A stretch of 64,000 nt of DNA from Flexithrix dorotheae DSM 6795 (GCF_000379765.1 NZ_KB903430.1:220945-284944), one strand, 5' to 3'. Counted from the stretch's first letter, positions 17,658 to 27,022 are shown. Notes: generated from the letters alone by a model not told the origin. Translations and numbers: made by a program.

Positions 17658-19286
17658 CAAGCCTTCTTCTCTGTTTAATCCCAGTTTTTTCCTCAACCGA
17701 TATCGGGAAGTGTTCACACTTTCCACAGAAATCCCCAATAGTTTTGCCATTTCCTTGCCCGAAAAATTCAATTTTACCAGGGCACAAATTTTCAGGTCGT
17801 AGGGACTAAGTTTAGGAAATTCCTTTTTCAGATTTTCATAAAACTGATTATTCACTGCTATAAATCTGGCTTCGAACTCTTCCCAATACTGGTTAGAATT
17901 ATGATCAATTTTTCGAATAATTTTTTCAATATCCCTGTTATCTTTTCCCTCTGCAGCCTTCTTCTGAGCTTTTAATTCTGTTTTTATATTAGCCAGCATT
18001 TCTTCTTTTTCAATTAACTGGATGGTAAATGCTGTTAATTCTTTATTTTTAATTTCCAGAATTTCCCTAGACTGCTTTTGCTCCAGCATCCTGTTATTTT
18101 CCAAAATTTTCTTTTCAGCCCGGTGTTTCACAATTAAAAACCTGACAATTAAAATACCTACTATCAGGATAAACACCATACCAATCACAAATATCAGCGA
18201 TTTCAAAAACCAGACACTTTGTTCGTGTTCCAGTGAAGCCAGCCTCTTTTCCTTTGCCAATTGTTCTATTTTACTTTTTTCAATCCTATAGTTATCCTGA
18301 ATCTCCAGTAAATGACGATTGTTGGGACTTCTGCTACTGTATAAAATATAATTGATTTCATTGGCCTGCTTCAGAGATTCAAAAGCAGATTCAAATTTTT
18401 CAGTTTTGGCATATAGCCGGGATAATTTGATATAAACATCAGGAACAAAATTCAGATGCTTCATAAAATGCTTTCCAGCATGAAGGCTCATCAAATAATA
18501 ATATTCCGATTGCTCAAAGTTTCGGGTATCATAATAAATATCACCCAAAAAAGAATAAATGACTACCAGATACTGACTTTTATAGCTTTCAAAAATTTGA
18601 AGTTGCTGAAGAATTTGGGGAATACTTGCTTCTATTTCCCCAAAATGATATTGTAGGAAAGCCCCCTCCAAATCATAAAATGCTTTATTAAGGGCAGGAA
18701 TACTATCCCATGATCGAACATTATAACAACTGTCCAGATAATTTCTGGCTGTTTTAAATTCCTTTTCATATCGATAATGGATCGCCAGGGAGAAATAACT
18801 TCTGGCTAATAAAAGATCACTTCCCAAATTTTCCATCACCAGGTTTCTACGCAGTTCCAAAGCCTTCAGGTAATAATCCAATGCCTCCTCCCTTCTTTCA
18901 TAAAGACTATACAAAATCCCTATACCATTATAAGCCGCTGCTTTGGTTTCTAAATTGTTCATTTCATCGGAGAGCAATAAGGCTTTCCAATAGGCTTCAT
19001 AGGATTTATCATAATTCGCCCGATTGCTATAAAATCCCGCAAGGTTATTCAGTATCCTAATCGCCTGAAGGGAATCTCCATTTTCCAAATACTGCTTATA
19101 AGCTCTTTCCAGATTTTCAGGAATAGAATCCTGTTCAGCATTGAAGTCATTTTCCAGATCGAATAATTGAAGATTGGAAACCTGAGGTAATTGGATAGGA
19201 TGATTTTGATTTCCCCACAAATCCATCGGGTAAAGAAAATTAAAAGCAATACTTATGAATAAACACCTGAGGGTTAAAGCCACCAT
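17634..19286 (-). CDS. TPR sensor with C-terminal LuxR-type HTH
   Basis: The 550-residue membrane regulator begins with an N-terminal signal or anchor (residues 1-20). Tetratricopeptide-like repeats follow (about 60-330, e.g. AAAYNGIGILYSLYERREEA), then one membrane segment (SLIFVIGMVFILIVGILIV, near 360-380) and a cytosolic coiled coil (about 385-450). The LuxR/GerE helix-turn-helix ends the protein, with LSPYDLKICALVKLNFSGKE followed by LLGISVESVNTSRYRLRKKL. This is a one-component transmembrane layout typical of Bacteroidota: periplasmic TPRs sense, the HTH binds DNA. The target is unknown; the adjacent, divergent PSD1-DUF1501 cluster is one candidate (inference from position only). Confidence 0.88.
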   Translation of the reverse strand: MVALTLRCLFISIAFNFLYPMDLWGNQNHPIQLPQVSNLQLFDLENDFNAEQDSIPENLERAYKQYLENGDSLQAIRILNNLAGFYSNRANYDKSYEAYWKALLLSDEMNNLETKAAAYNGIGILYSLYERREEALDYYLKALELRRNLVMENLGSDLLLARSYFSLAIHYRYEKEFKTARNYLDSCYNVRSWDSIPALNKAFYDLEGAFLQYHFGEIEASIPQILQQLQIFESYKSQYLVVIYSFLGDIYYDTRNFEQSEYYYLMSLHAGKHFMKHLNFVPDVYIKLSRLYAKTEKFESAFESLKQANEINYILYSSRSPNNRHLLEIQDNYRIEKSKIEQLAKEKRLASLEHEQSVWFLKSLIFVIGMVFILIVGILIVRFLIVKHRAEKKILENNRMLEQKQSREILEIKNKELTAFTIQLIEKEEMLANIKTELKAQKKAAEGKDNRDIEKIIRKIDHNSNQYWEEFEARFIAVNNQFYENLKKEFPKLSPYDLKICALVKLNFSGKEMAKLLGISVESVNTSRYRLRKKLGLNREEGLWEFISKF

Positions 19287-19444
19287 AAATAATTTCTGTA
19301 GGTTTCAGAAATATAAAATTGAGGAATCTAATTTATTGTCGATAGAAAATCACAGAGAAATTCAGACCTGTCTATTACGTGTCTATGTAAAATCCTTAAT
19401 TCTGAGCCGCAGAGCGGGTAAATTTGGAATAATGATGATCAAAG

Positions 19445-19475
19445 CTGTACACCATTCCATTTCAATGTTGTACAG
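19445..19475. promoter_or_regulatory. Imperfect inverted repeat upstream of the PSD1 gene
   Basis: CTGTACACCAT (19445-19455) and ATGTTGTACAG (19465-19475) form 11-base arms with one mismatch and a nine-base loop, about 40 bases before the PSD1 start codon, in the divergent region shared with the LuxR-type gene. It could be an operator or leader hairpin; position is the only support. Confidence 0.35.
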
Positions 19476-19513
19476 TTCTCTTAACTATAATAGCTTTCAA
19501 TTTAATCTTTATT

Positions 19514-22500
19514 ATGCATTCCAAAACAACTACCGGATTCCTTTGTCTGCTTATTTTTCTGACAATACAATTCACAGCCTGCTCACCAGATTTACCAGAT
19601 GATGTAGCTGAAGCTTATGCTGAATTACCCCAAACGCTGGATTTCAACATCCATGTAAAACCAATTTTATCTGACAAATGCTTTGCCTGCCATGGTCCGG
19701 ATAAAGCCAATCAGAAAGCAGGCTTACAATTGGATGAAGGGAAATTTGCTTTTGCAGAATTACCCGAAAATCCAGGGAAATATGCCATTAACCCGGGAAA
19801 TCTCAAAAAGTCTGAAGTATTTCACAGAATAACTTCCGAAGATCCGGAAATATTGATGCCAACTACCGAATCTAACCTGATCCTGACCGCTAAAGAAAAA
19901 GCTACTCTAATTAAATGGATAGAAGATGGGGCGGAATACAAACCCCACTGGGCATTTATTAAACCAGAAAACAGGAAAGTTCCAAAAGTTAACAACCGGG
20001 AATGGATAAAAAATCCTATAGACAACTTCATATTAAAAAAACTGGAGGAGAAAAATCTTCAGCCAAATAAAGAAGCAGACAAAGCACTTTTATTAAGGAG
20101 ATTATCTTTTGACCTGACTGGCCTTCCTCCTACTCCAGAAGAGTTGGAGCAATTCATCAATGATAAATCTGAAAATGCTTATGAGAAACAAGTTGACAGG
20201 CTACTCAATACAGTCCATTATGGGGAAAAAATGGCAATTGACTGGCTGGATGTGGCCAGGTATTCAGATACTCACGGATATTTGGTAGATCGCTATAGGG
20301 ACATGAGCCCCTGGCGGGACTGGGTAATCCAGTCATTTAATGAAAATATGCCTTATGATCAGTTTATTACCTGGCAACTGGCTGGCGATTTGTTGCCCAA
20401 TCCTACTCGTGAGCAAATCCTTGCCACCGGGTTCAACAGGTTGCATCCCCAAAACCTGGAAGATGGCATCATAGATGAAGAATTTCGGGTGGAAAATGTC
20501 GCTGACCGGACAGCAGTTCTGGGTCAGGGACTCATGGCTCTGACACTAAGTTGTGCCCGATGCCACGATCATAAATATGATCCGATTTCACAAAAGAACT
20601 ATTATGAGTTTTTCAGTTTCTTCAATAATATCAATGAATCCGGGCAAATTCCCTGGGATTGGGCCACTCCAGTTCCCACCCTAATGATTCCGGATGAAGA
20701 ACAGGAAAAAATCCTGGCTTTTCTGGAACATGAGGAACAAGAAAAGCTCGCTCAAACTAAACGATCACTGGATCAGGAACAACAGGCTTTTGAAAAATGG
20801 ACAGAAAATGAAGCTTACCAAAACCTGTCTTTTCCCAAAAACCCTAAAAACCTGGTCGCCCGCTTTAATCTTGAAAATACCCAATTAGTCAATCAAATCA
20901 ATCCCGCGCAAAAAGGAAAAATGGGCAGGCAGGCTTCTAATAATGAGTTTCCCGAATTTACAAAGGGCTTAAATGGCAACGGACTTTTATTAAATGGGGA
21001 TGCCTGGCTCGATCTGGATGAAGTTGGAATCTTCCAGAGACATCAGCCATTTACCATCAACCTGAATATTTATTTACCCGAAAGCATTAAAGAAGGGGTA
21101 ATTTTCCATAAAGGCTATGGCACTTATCTGCATAGTTTCAGAGGCTATCATGTGACCATTAAAAACAATAGGCTGGAAATTCTCATGGCACACACCTGGC
21201 CGGATAATGCCATTATTGAACATACACTGGATGAGATTCCAAAAGACAAGTGGATTAATCTGGCTTTAACCTATGATGGTTCCAGCAAAGCCAGCGGTCT
21301 GAAAATTTTCCTTGATGGCGAAGAACTCCAAACAGAAGTACAAACAGACAACCTGTATAAAGACATCATCTTCCATGATTTCGAAGATTATATTTATAGT
21401 GAACCCATTGAACCCGGATTACAAATTGGAGCAAGATGGAGGGGAAAGGGCTTAAAAAATGCCATTGTGGATGATTTGCTGGTTTTCAACAGGGAAGTTA
21501 CCCAATTGGAATTGATGCAAATTAGTAATCCAGAAAAGGTTAAATCCATTTTACAAAAACCTAAGGCACAACTGAACCAGGGAGAAAAAGCTCTGCTAAA
21601 CGAATATTTCCTCAATCATTTTTCCAAATCCTACATCAATTCCCTGAAAGCTCTTGAAAAAGCCAGGGCTGTTCTGGTAGATTCTATGGAAAATGTACAG
21701 GAAATCATGGTAATGAAGGAAATGGAAAACAAACGGAAATCCTTTGTTTTGAATCGTGGGCAATATGATGTATATGGAGAAGAAGTTTTTCCAGCTACTC
21801 CGGAAAGCATTATGCCCATGAAAGATGATATGCCCAAAAACAGACTGGGGCTTGCCCAATGGCTAATTCATCCCGATCATCCGCTGACAGCCAGGGTGGC
21901 TGTAAACCGGTATTGGCAAAATTATTTTGGCAAAGGCCTTGTAAAAACCACTGGAGATTTTGGCAATCAGGGTGAGCTCCCAAGCCATCCCGAATTGCTG
22001 GACTGGCTCGCACTTGAATTTATACATTCAGGGTGGGATGTAAAAGCCCTGCAAAAATTGATGGTCATGTCCGCTACTTACAGACAAAGTGCTGTTTGTC
22101 CCAAAGAACTCCGGGAAAAAGATCCGGAAAATATCTGGTTGGCAAGAGGTCCAAGTGCACGACTTACTTCGGAAATGATTCGTGATAATGCCTTAATAGC
22201 AAGCGAATTACTCAATCGGAAAGTTGGCGGGCAAAGCGTTTATCCTTATCAGCCAGAAGGGCTTTGGAAGATGAATAATGCCACCTACCAACAAGATACC
22301 GGAGATAAACTTTACAGAAGAAGCCTGTATACTATATGGAAACGGACCGTGCCTAACCCAACTTTATCCACTTTTGATGCCCCTGACAGAAATGAATGCA
22401 CGGTAAGAAGGCAAAAGACCAATACCCCTTTGCAGGCACTGGTTTTACTGAATGATCCCACTTATATAGAAGCCGCTAAGGTAATTGGGGAACAAATGAC

Positions 22501-22765
22501 GGCAAATGGAAATGATAAAAATTCCATTGAAAATACATTTGAAAAACTGACTGGAAGAAAACCAAAAGAGGAAGAAGTGGGGATTCTAATGGAATTAAGG
22601 GATAAAGAATATCAAAACTTTAAGGAAAACCCTGAGAAAACCTTAGGCTGGTTGGAAGCAGGGGAATATCGGGTAAATGAAAAACTTGATTCCAACTGGA
22701 TTGCTGCTAATGCAATTGTAGCAAGTGTAATTTTAAATGCAGATGCGTCAATCACAAAAAGGTAA
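19514..22765 (+). CDS. PSD1 and planctomycete cytochrome C domain lipoprotein
   Basis: The 1083-residue exported protein has a lipobox (FTAC, lipidated Cys near 23). The cytochrome-c-like PSCyt1 domain holds DKCFACHGPDKAN near residues 53-65, with the CxxCH haem site. PSCyt2/DUF1549 spans about 155-370 (DLTGLPPTPEELEQF; AIDWLDVARYSDTHGY; SCARCHDHKYDP, a second CxxCH). A concanavalin/LamG-like domain lies at about 450-670. The PSD1/DUF1553 domain at about 770-1060 includes LAQWLIHPDHPLTARVAVNR and RRQKTNTPLQALVLLNDP. Such proteins are abundant in Planctomycetes and some Bacteroidota and are linked by context to glycan or polysaccharide degradation; the reaction is not established. First of a three-gene co-directional cluster. 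Confidence 0.92.
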   Translation: MHSKTTTGFLCLLIFLTIQFTACSPDLPDDVAEAYAELPQTLDFNIHVKPILSDKCFACHGPDKANQKAGLQLDEGKFAFAELPENPGKYAINPGNLKKSEVFHRITSEDPEILMPTTESNLILTAKEKATLIKWIEDGAEYKPHWAFIKPENRKVPKVNNREWIKNPIDNFILKKLEEKNLQPNKEADKALLLRRLSFDLTGLPPTPEELEQFINDKSENAYEKQVDRLLNTVHYGEKMAIDWLDVARYSDTHGYLVDRYRDMSPWRDWVIQSFNENMPYDQFITWQLAGDLLPNPTREQILATGFNRLHPQNLEDGIIDEEFRVENVADRTAVLGQGLMALTLSCARCHDHKYDPISQKNYYEFFSFFNNINESGQIPWDWATPVPTLMIPDEEQEKILAFLEHEEQEKLAQTKRSLDQEQQAFEKWTENEAYQNLSFPKNPKNLVARFNLENTQLVNQINPAQKGKMGRQASNNEFPEFTKGLNGNGLLLNGDAWLDLDEVGIFQRHQPFTINLNIYLPESIKEGVIFHKGYGTYLHSFRGYHVTIKNNRLEILMAHTWPDNAIIEHTLDEIPKDKWINLALTYDGSSKASGLKIFLDGEELQTEVQTDNLYKDIIFHDFEDYIYSEPIEPGLQIGARWRGKGLKNAIVDDLLVFNREVTQLELMQISNPEKVKSILQKPKAQLNQGEKALLNEYFLNHFSKSYINSLKALEKARAVLVDSMENVQEIMVMKEMENKRKSFVLNRGQYDVYGEEVFPATPESIMPMKDDMPKNRLGLAQWLIHPDHPLTARVAVNRYWQNYFGKGLVKTTGDFGNQGELPSHPELLDWLALEFIHSGWDVKALQKLMVMSATYRQSAVCPKELREKDPENIWLARGPSARLTSEMIRDNALIASELLNRKVGGQSVYPYQPEGLWKMNNATYQQDTGDKLYRRSLYTIWKRTVPNPTLSTFDAPDRNECTVRRQKTNTPLQALVLLNDPTYIEAAKVIGEQMTANGNDKNSIENTFEKLTGRKPKEEEVGILMELRDKEYQNFKENPEKTLGWLEAGEYRVNEKLDSNWIAANAIVASVILNADASITKR

Positions 22766-22804
22766 ATTGTTATAAGGAACCTTTTCACTGGCTAAGCTAT
22801 AAGC

Positions 22805-22863
22805 AAAGCGAATACTTAAACCTCTGAATATAAGAAATATAGTAAACTTTCCAGATTCGCTTT
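22805..22863. terminator. Hairpin between PSD1 and DUF1501 genes
   Basis: AAAGCGAAT (22805-22813) pairs with ATTCGCTTT (22855-22863), followed by TT and GC, across a 41-base loop. A second, smaller stem GGCTAAA/TTTAGCC follows at 22878-22900. Because the next gene is co-directional, these could be a partial terminator or processing site that sets unequal expression of the two genes. Confidence 0.45.
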
Positions 22864-22941
22864 TTGCAGTCTAAAAAGGCTAAAGTTGCAAGTTTTAGCC
22901 AGTCATAGATTTATAAAAAAAATTAAAAAATATAAAAAACC

Positions 22942-24438
22942 ATGTGTAACCATCACCACAAAAGACCACCTCAAACCAGAGAACTATTTGAAGAGAGTAA
23001 AAAGCTGGACAGAAGACAATTTCTGACCAAAACGTCCCTTGGCATAGGCGCCATGGCACTGTCAGGTTTACTTGGAACGGAAAAGGTATTTGCCAGTACC
23101 AATCCTGAACCTTTAATAGATACAGGAAAAGGGCTTCCCGGATTTCCCAACTTTGTACCCAAAGCCAAAAGAATTATTTACCTTTTTCAAAGTGGAGGTC
23201 CTTCTCAGTTCGAAACGTTTGATTACAAACCCAAACTGGGAGAAATGCAGGGACAGGATTTACCCGATTCTGTCCGGCAGGGACAAAGACTTACGGGAAT
23301 GAGCACCAATCAGGCTTCACTTCCCATAGCTTCTTCCATGTATAAATTCAATCAATATGGAAAATCCAGGGCCTGGGTAAGTGACCTAATGCCCTATACG
23401 GCTGAGGTTGTGGATGAGCTTTGCTTCATTAAATCCATGCATACGGAGCAAATCAATCATGATCCGGCTATCACCTTTTTTCAGACAGGCCATCAACTGC
23501 CAGGCAGACCTTCTATTGGTGCATGGCTGAGTTATGGACTCGGCTCGGATAATGAAAACCTGCCAACATTCATTGTGCTGCAATCCAAAAATTCGGGTGG
23601 TCAGCCTTTATACTCCCGACTTTGGGGAAATGGATTCCTGCCTACAGAACATCAGGGTGTACAATTCAGATCAGGGAAAAATCCTGTTTTGTTTCTCAGT
23701 AATCCGGAAAACTATGATGGCCAGGACAGAAGAAGAATGCTGGACTACCTGAAAAAACTCAATGAAGTGCAGGAAAGTACTTATGGTGATCCGGAAATAA
23801 ATGCCAGAATTGCCCAATACGAAATGGCTTACAGAATGCAAACTTCCGTGCCTGATGTGGTTGACCTTTCAGATGAACCTGATCATATTTTTGAAATGTA
23901 TGGAGAAGACAGCCGGGATCCCGGAACTTATGCCGCCAATTGCCTTTTGACCAGAAGATTAATTGAAAAGGATGTAAAATTTGTCCAGCTATACCACCGG
24001 GGATGGGACCAACACTTATTCCTGCCCAATGGCATAAAAAAACAGTGTAAAAACACAGATCAGGCTACAGCGGCTCTAATTAAAGATTTGAAACAAAGAG
24101 GCTTGCTGGAAGATACACTCGTAGTTTGGGGAGGAGAATTTGGCCGAACTGTTTATTCTCAGGGTAAGTTAACCGCTACGAATTATGGAAGAGATCATCA
24201 TCCCAGATGCTTTACGATGTGGATGGCCGGGGCCGGAGTAAAACCAGGATTTACCTATGGGGAAACCGATGATTTCAGTTATAATGTGGTAAAAGATCCT
24301 GTCCACGTGCATGATTTTCAGGCTACCCTAATGCACTTATTCGGTATAAACCATGAAAAGCTAAATTACAAATATCAGGGCAGAAGATTTAGGTTAACCG
24401 ATGTCCATGGACATGTTGTAAAAGATATATTATCTTAG
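22942..24438 (+). CDS. DUF1501 domain protein, Tat-exported
   Basis: The 498-residue protein has a twin-arginine signal: DRRQFLTKTSLGIGAMALSG at about residues 23-42. The DUF1501 body, an alkaline-phosphatase/sulfatase-like fold, shows IYLFQSGGPSQFETFDYKP, NHDPAITFFQTGHQLPGRP and VWGGEFGRT. This family nearly always sits beside PSD1 proteins, as here (177 bases downstream). Tat export implies folding in the cytosol, perhaps with a metal. The biochemical activity of the family is not established. Second gene of the cluster, probably encoding a periplasmic partner of the cytochrome-domain protein. Confidence 0.92.
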   Translation: MCNHHHKRPPQTRELFEESKKLDRRQFLTKTSLGIGAMALSGLLGTEKVFASTNPEPLIDTGKGLPGFPNFVPKAKRIIYLFQSGGPSQFETFDYKPKLGEMQGQDLPDSVRQGQRLTGMSTNQASLPIASSMYKFNQYGKSRAWVSDLMPYTAEVVDELCFIKSMHTEQINHDPAITFFQTGHQLPGRPSIGAWLSYGLGSDNENLPTFIVLQSKNSGGQPLYSRLWGNGFLPTEHQGVQFRSGKNPVLFLSNPENYDGQDRRRMLDYLKKLNEVQESTYGDPEINARIAQYEMAYRMQTSVPDVVDLSDEPDHIFEMYGEDSRDPGTYAANCLLTRRLIEKDVKFVQLYHRGWDQHLFLPNGIKKQCKNTDQATAALIKDLKQRGLLEDTLVVWGGEFGRTVYSQGKLTATNYGRDHHPRCFTMWMAGAGVKPGFTYGETDDFSYNVVKDPVHVHDFQATLMHLFGINHEKLNYKYQGRRFRLTDVHGHVVKDILS

Positions 24439-24523
24439 GGATTAGTAGTTAGTGATTTGAGGTTAGGGGTTAGAAATAATTCTAGCTTCTAAAAAGAAAC
24501 AATTTTTAAAACATAAATTCACC

Positions 24524-25633
24524 ATGAGTTCCAGAAGAAAATTTATTAAGAAAACTACCTTATTATCAGCCACGGGAATGGCTTTACCCTCCTTTGGGTT
24601 TAATATTATTAAAAATGTAAAAAACGATCAACCTGTAATAGTGGGTCATGGGGATTACCAATACAAAGTGATACGAGACTGGGCAAAAATGTCCAGTGTG
24701 GAACATCCTATTTTAAATTGCCATGAAATGGTAATGGATTCTAAAGGCCGGCTGATTATGATTGGGGATCACCCCAAAAACAACATCATGATTTTTGACA
24801 AATCGGGAAAATTACTGGATACCTGGGGCACTGCTTATCCGGGCGGTCATGGGCTTACTTTATCCAAAGAAGGAGAAGAAGATTTCCTATTTCTTTCCGA
24901 TTCCGGATGGTTTCTGGATAAAAATGGGCAATGGATTCATCACAATGGGAGAGTTACTAAAACCACATTAGATGGTAAGGTAATTTTTGACATTGGACAT
25001 CCTCAAACCATTGGGGTTTACAAACCAGGGAACCAATTCTGCCCTACCGAAATAGCCATTGGACCCAATGGAGATATTTATGTGGCCGATGGTTATGGCA
25101 GTGATTTTATCATTCAATATAATATGCATGGAGAATATATCAGGCATTGGGGAGGACATGATAATGAGGACAAAAATTATAATCTGGCCAATGCCCACGG
25201 GGTAGCCATCGATTACAGAGATAAAGAAAATCCTTTAGTAGTTTGTACTTCCAGAAATGAAAATGCTTTTAAATTTTTCACCCTTGACGGGAAATATGTA
25301 AAAACCCTGCATTTGCCAAATATGTTTGTGTGCAGGGCTGTTTTTGACGAGCAGAATTTATATGCCGGGGTATGCTGGTCCACTCCAAAAGGGGGAACTT
25401 TTAGCTGGAAAGAACATACCGGATTTGTAACAATTTTGGAAAATGACAAGGTAGTTTCCAATCCGGGAGGCACTACCCCGGAATATAAAGAAGGGAAATT
25501 ACAACCCACATATCAGGCAGAAGACAAACCTTTCCATCATGGCCATGATGTTTGTATTGATGAGGATAAGAATCTTTATATTTGTCAGTGGAATGCAAAT
25601 AATACCGCTCCAATAAAGCTGGAACGTGTATAA
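24524..25633 (+). CDS. NHL-repeat six-bladed propeller protein, Tat-like signal
   Basis: The 369-residue protein has the N-terminal SSRRKFIKKTTLLSATGMAL, a twin-arginine-type signal. It is followed by a beta propeller of NHL type: LNCHEMVMDSKGRLIMIGD, PTEIAIGPNGDIYVADGYG, NAHGVAIDYRDKENPL and HGHDVCIDEDKNLYICQWN mark successive blades. It resembles peptidyl-alpha-hydroxyglycine lyase or SMP-30-like propellers in fold, but catalytic residues cannot be assigned. It lies 85 bases after the DUF1501 gene, across a spacer of degenerate TTAGTAGTTAGTGATT-like repeats, and is probably the last gene of the cluster. Likely a periplasmic accessory or enzyme in the same process. Confidence 0.85.
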   Translation: MSSRRKFIKKTTLLSATGMALPSFGFNIIKNVKNDQPVIVGHGDYQYKVIRDWAKMSSVEHPILNCHEMVMDSKGRLIMIGDHPKNNIMIFDKSGKLLDTWGTAYPGGHGLTLSKEGEEDFLFLSDSGWFLDKNGQWIHHNGRVTKTTLDGKVIFDIGHPQTIGVYKPGNQFCPTEIAIGPNGDIYVADGYGSDFIIQYNMHGEYIRHWGGHDNEDKNYNLANAHGVAIDYRDKENPLVVCTSRNENAFKFFTLDGKYVKTLHLPNMFVCRAVFDEQNLYAGVCWSTPKGGTFSWKEHTGFVTILENDKVVSNPGGTTPEYKEGKLQPTYQAEDKPFHHGHDVCIDEDKNLYICQWNANNTAPIKLERV

Positions 25634-25645
25634 AACAGGAAGCCA

Positions 25646-26386
25646 TCAGGTGCAGAATTGCAGAAAATTATCATAAAGCAATTCTGCATCTAACATGGTT
25701 CCCTTTAAGGAATAGGCAAATTCAGGGTGCCATTGTACGCCCAACACTTTTCCCGCTGCTGTGCCTTTCCACATAATGGCTTCTACCATGCCATCTTCGG
25801 TAGATTTAGCCAGAATTTCCAGCTCATTTCCCAAATCCTTAATTCCCTGATGATGGATTGAATTGATAACACGTTTGGTATGTTCCCCATAAAGATTTTC
25901 TAAAAAATCGTTTCCAGTAAAGACTATTTCATGGGTGATGCTGTCATATTTTTCCGCATCTCTGTGCACAATGCTGGTTTGGGTTTGTGTGGCAATATCC
26001 TGATATAGTTTTCCTCCAAAATATACATTGAGTAACTGCATTCCCCGGCAAATGGCAAATACCGGTTTATCATTTTTTATGGCAAAATCCATGATTTTCA
26101 GTTCATAATCATCACGGTGTTTATTGCCTTTCCATCTACCAATTGGAGTTTCTCCATATGATTCCGGAGCAATATCATCCCCTCCCTGAAAAACGAACCC
26201 ATCGAATTCACCCAGGAATTCCCGTAGTGCTGCATCGGGCAATTCAGGAATTAAAACGGGAATTACTCCCTTTCGGGTGAGATAACGAGCCATGTCATTT
26301 TCAATGTAAGTCAGTGTTTTAGGGCCGAAAACGGCTCTGTTGATATCCTGATAAATGAAACATGGAGAAACACCAATTTTGATCAT
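25646..26386 (-). CDS. Gamma-glutamyl-gamma-aminobutyrate hydrolase family protein
   Basis: The 246-residue class I amidotransferase-like hydrolase belongs to the peptidase C26/PuuD family. The ATG at 26386 (MIKIGVSPCFIYQ) is chosen because the longer reading would translate the palindrome at 26407-26429. The nucleophile elbow PVFAICRGMQLLNVYFGG contains the catalytic Cys near residue 116. VLGVQWHPEF near 223 holds the His of the triad. The family hydrolyses gamma-glutamyl amides such as gamma-glutamyl-GABA; the actual substrate here is unknown. It follows an RDD gene on the same strand and converges with the NHL gene. Confidence 0.9.
   Translation of the reverse strand: MIKIGVSPCFIYQDINRAVFGPKTLTYIENDMARYLTRKGVIPVLIPELPDAALREFLGEFDGFVFQGGDDIAPESYGETPIGRWKGNKHRDDYELKIMDFAIKNDKPVFAICRGMQLLNVYFGGKLYQDIATQTQTSIVHRDAEKYDSITHEIVFTGNDFLENLYGEHTKRVINSIHHQGIKDLGNELEILAKSTEDGMVEAIMWKGTAAGKVLGVQWHPEFAYSLKGTMLDAELLYDNFLQFCT
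25651..25688. terminator. 11-bp inverted repeat at the amidotransferase gene end
   Basis: Perfect arms TGCAGAATTGC (25651-25661) and GCAATTCTGCA (25678-25688) with a 16-base loop. Both arms fall within the last codons of the minus-strand gene, next to the convergent NHL gene stop at 25633. It probably acts as a shared terminator or mRNA 3' end structure, but there is no clear T-run. Confidence 0.45.
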
Positions 26387-26406
26387 ATTGAAAAAATTCA
26401 GGTGAA

Positions 26407-26429
26407 GGCGCAAGCTTGAAGCTTGCGCC
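26407..26429. repeat. REP-like near-perfect palindrome
   Basis: GGCGCAAGCTT (26407-26417) and AAGCTTGCGCC (26419-26429) form an 11-base GC-rich palindrome with a single-base centre. It lies in the 66-base gap between the RDD gene and the amidotransferase gene. It is much richer in GC than its surroundings. Form and size resemble the REP palindromes associated with REP-associated Y1 transposases in Bacteroidota (from memory). No second copy is seen in this window. Confidence 0.7.
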
Positions 26430-26452
26430 ATAAAAACCTTAATATTTATATT

Positions 26453-27022
26453 TTACTTCGATTTTATACAAAAGGTACCAGCCGACTTATCGTGAATTCC
26501 CTGCTTAAATTTGTCGAATATAAGGCTACCAACCAAAATTAAAAAAACAAAATTATAACCCCTATTTATGGCATCAAAAGGCAAACCTTCTGTAATCATC
26601 CCCAATTCCACAAAATCAGTGGTGGTACCAAATTCAGGAGAGGTAAACAGAAAGAAATCCAAAATCAAAGCCAGGGTATAATTTATCATCCAGGGAAAAT
26701 ACCTGATCAAAGCCTGATTGAGGGTAATTGGTTCAAAATTCATATTAACCACTTTTATGCCTACCGCACTTTTCCCTATTGTAGCCCCTTTTTTCCATTC
26801 AAAATAAGGCTTATAAATTGCCCCGGCAATCGTAAGAACCAGCATTAAGCTCATTGATTTAATACTCAGCATATTAAATATACTCAATCCTACAACAGGT
26901 AACAAAACCAAAAAGTCGATTAAAGAGGCGCCAACCCTAATCCAGAATCCGGCATATTCTACATTTTCTAAATCTTCAGGGCTGGCTGTAAATTCAGCAT
27001 CTAATATTGACTCATTCATCAT
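26453..27022 (-). CDS. RDD family membrane protein
   Basis: The 189-residue integral membrane protein has an RDD-like signature (AGFWIRVGASLIDFLVLLPV near residues 24-43; Arg and Asp conserved) and the family's second motif KGATIGKSAVGIKVVN near 80-95. Three to four membrane segments are predicted. RDD proteins have unclear roles; some are proposed Na+/H+ exchange or transport factors. It is likely transcribed with the downstream amidotransferase gene, from which it is separated by the REP-like palindrome. Start: ATG ATG; either may be used. Confidence 0.85.
   Translation of the reverse strand: MMNESILDAEFTASPEDLENVEYAGFWIRVGASLIDFLVLLPVVGLSIFNMLSIKSMSLMLVLTIAGAIYKPYFEWKKGATIGKSAVGIKVVNMNFEPITLNQALIRYFPWMINYTLALILDFFLFTSPEFGTTTDFVELGMITEGLPFDAINRGYNFVFLILVGSLIFDKFKQGIHDKSAGTFCIKSK

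Noticed and set aside
24440-24523. TTAGTAGTTAGTGATT-like degenerate repeats as a regulatory array
   Set aside because: Too degenerate and short; similar drift appears near 30320-30345 and looks like ordinary AT-rich slippage.
26387-26431. Longer start for the C26 amidotransferase
   Set aside because: The extra residues are a translation of the GC-rich palindrome; ATG 26386 gives the normal first strand.
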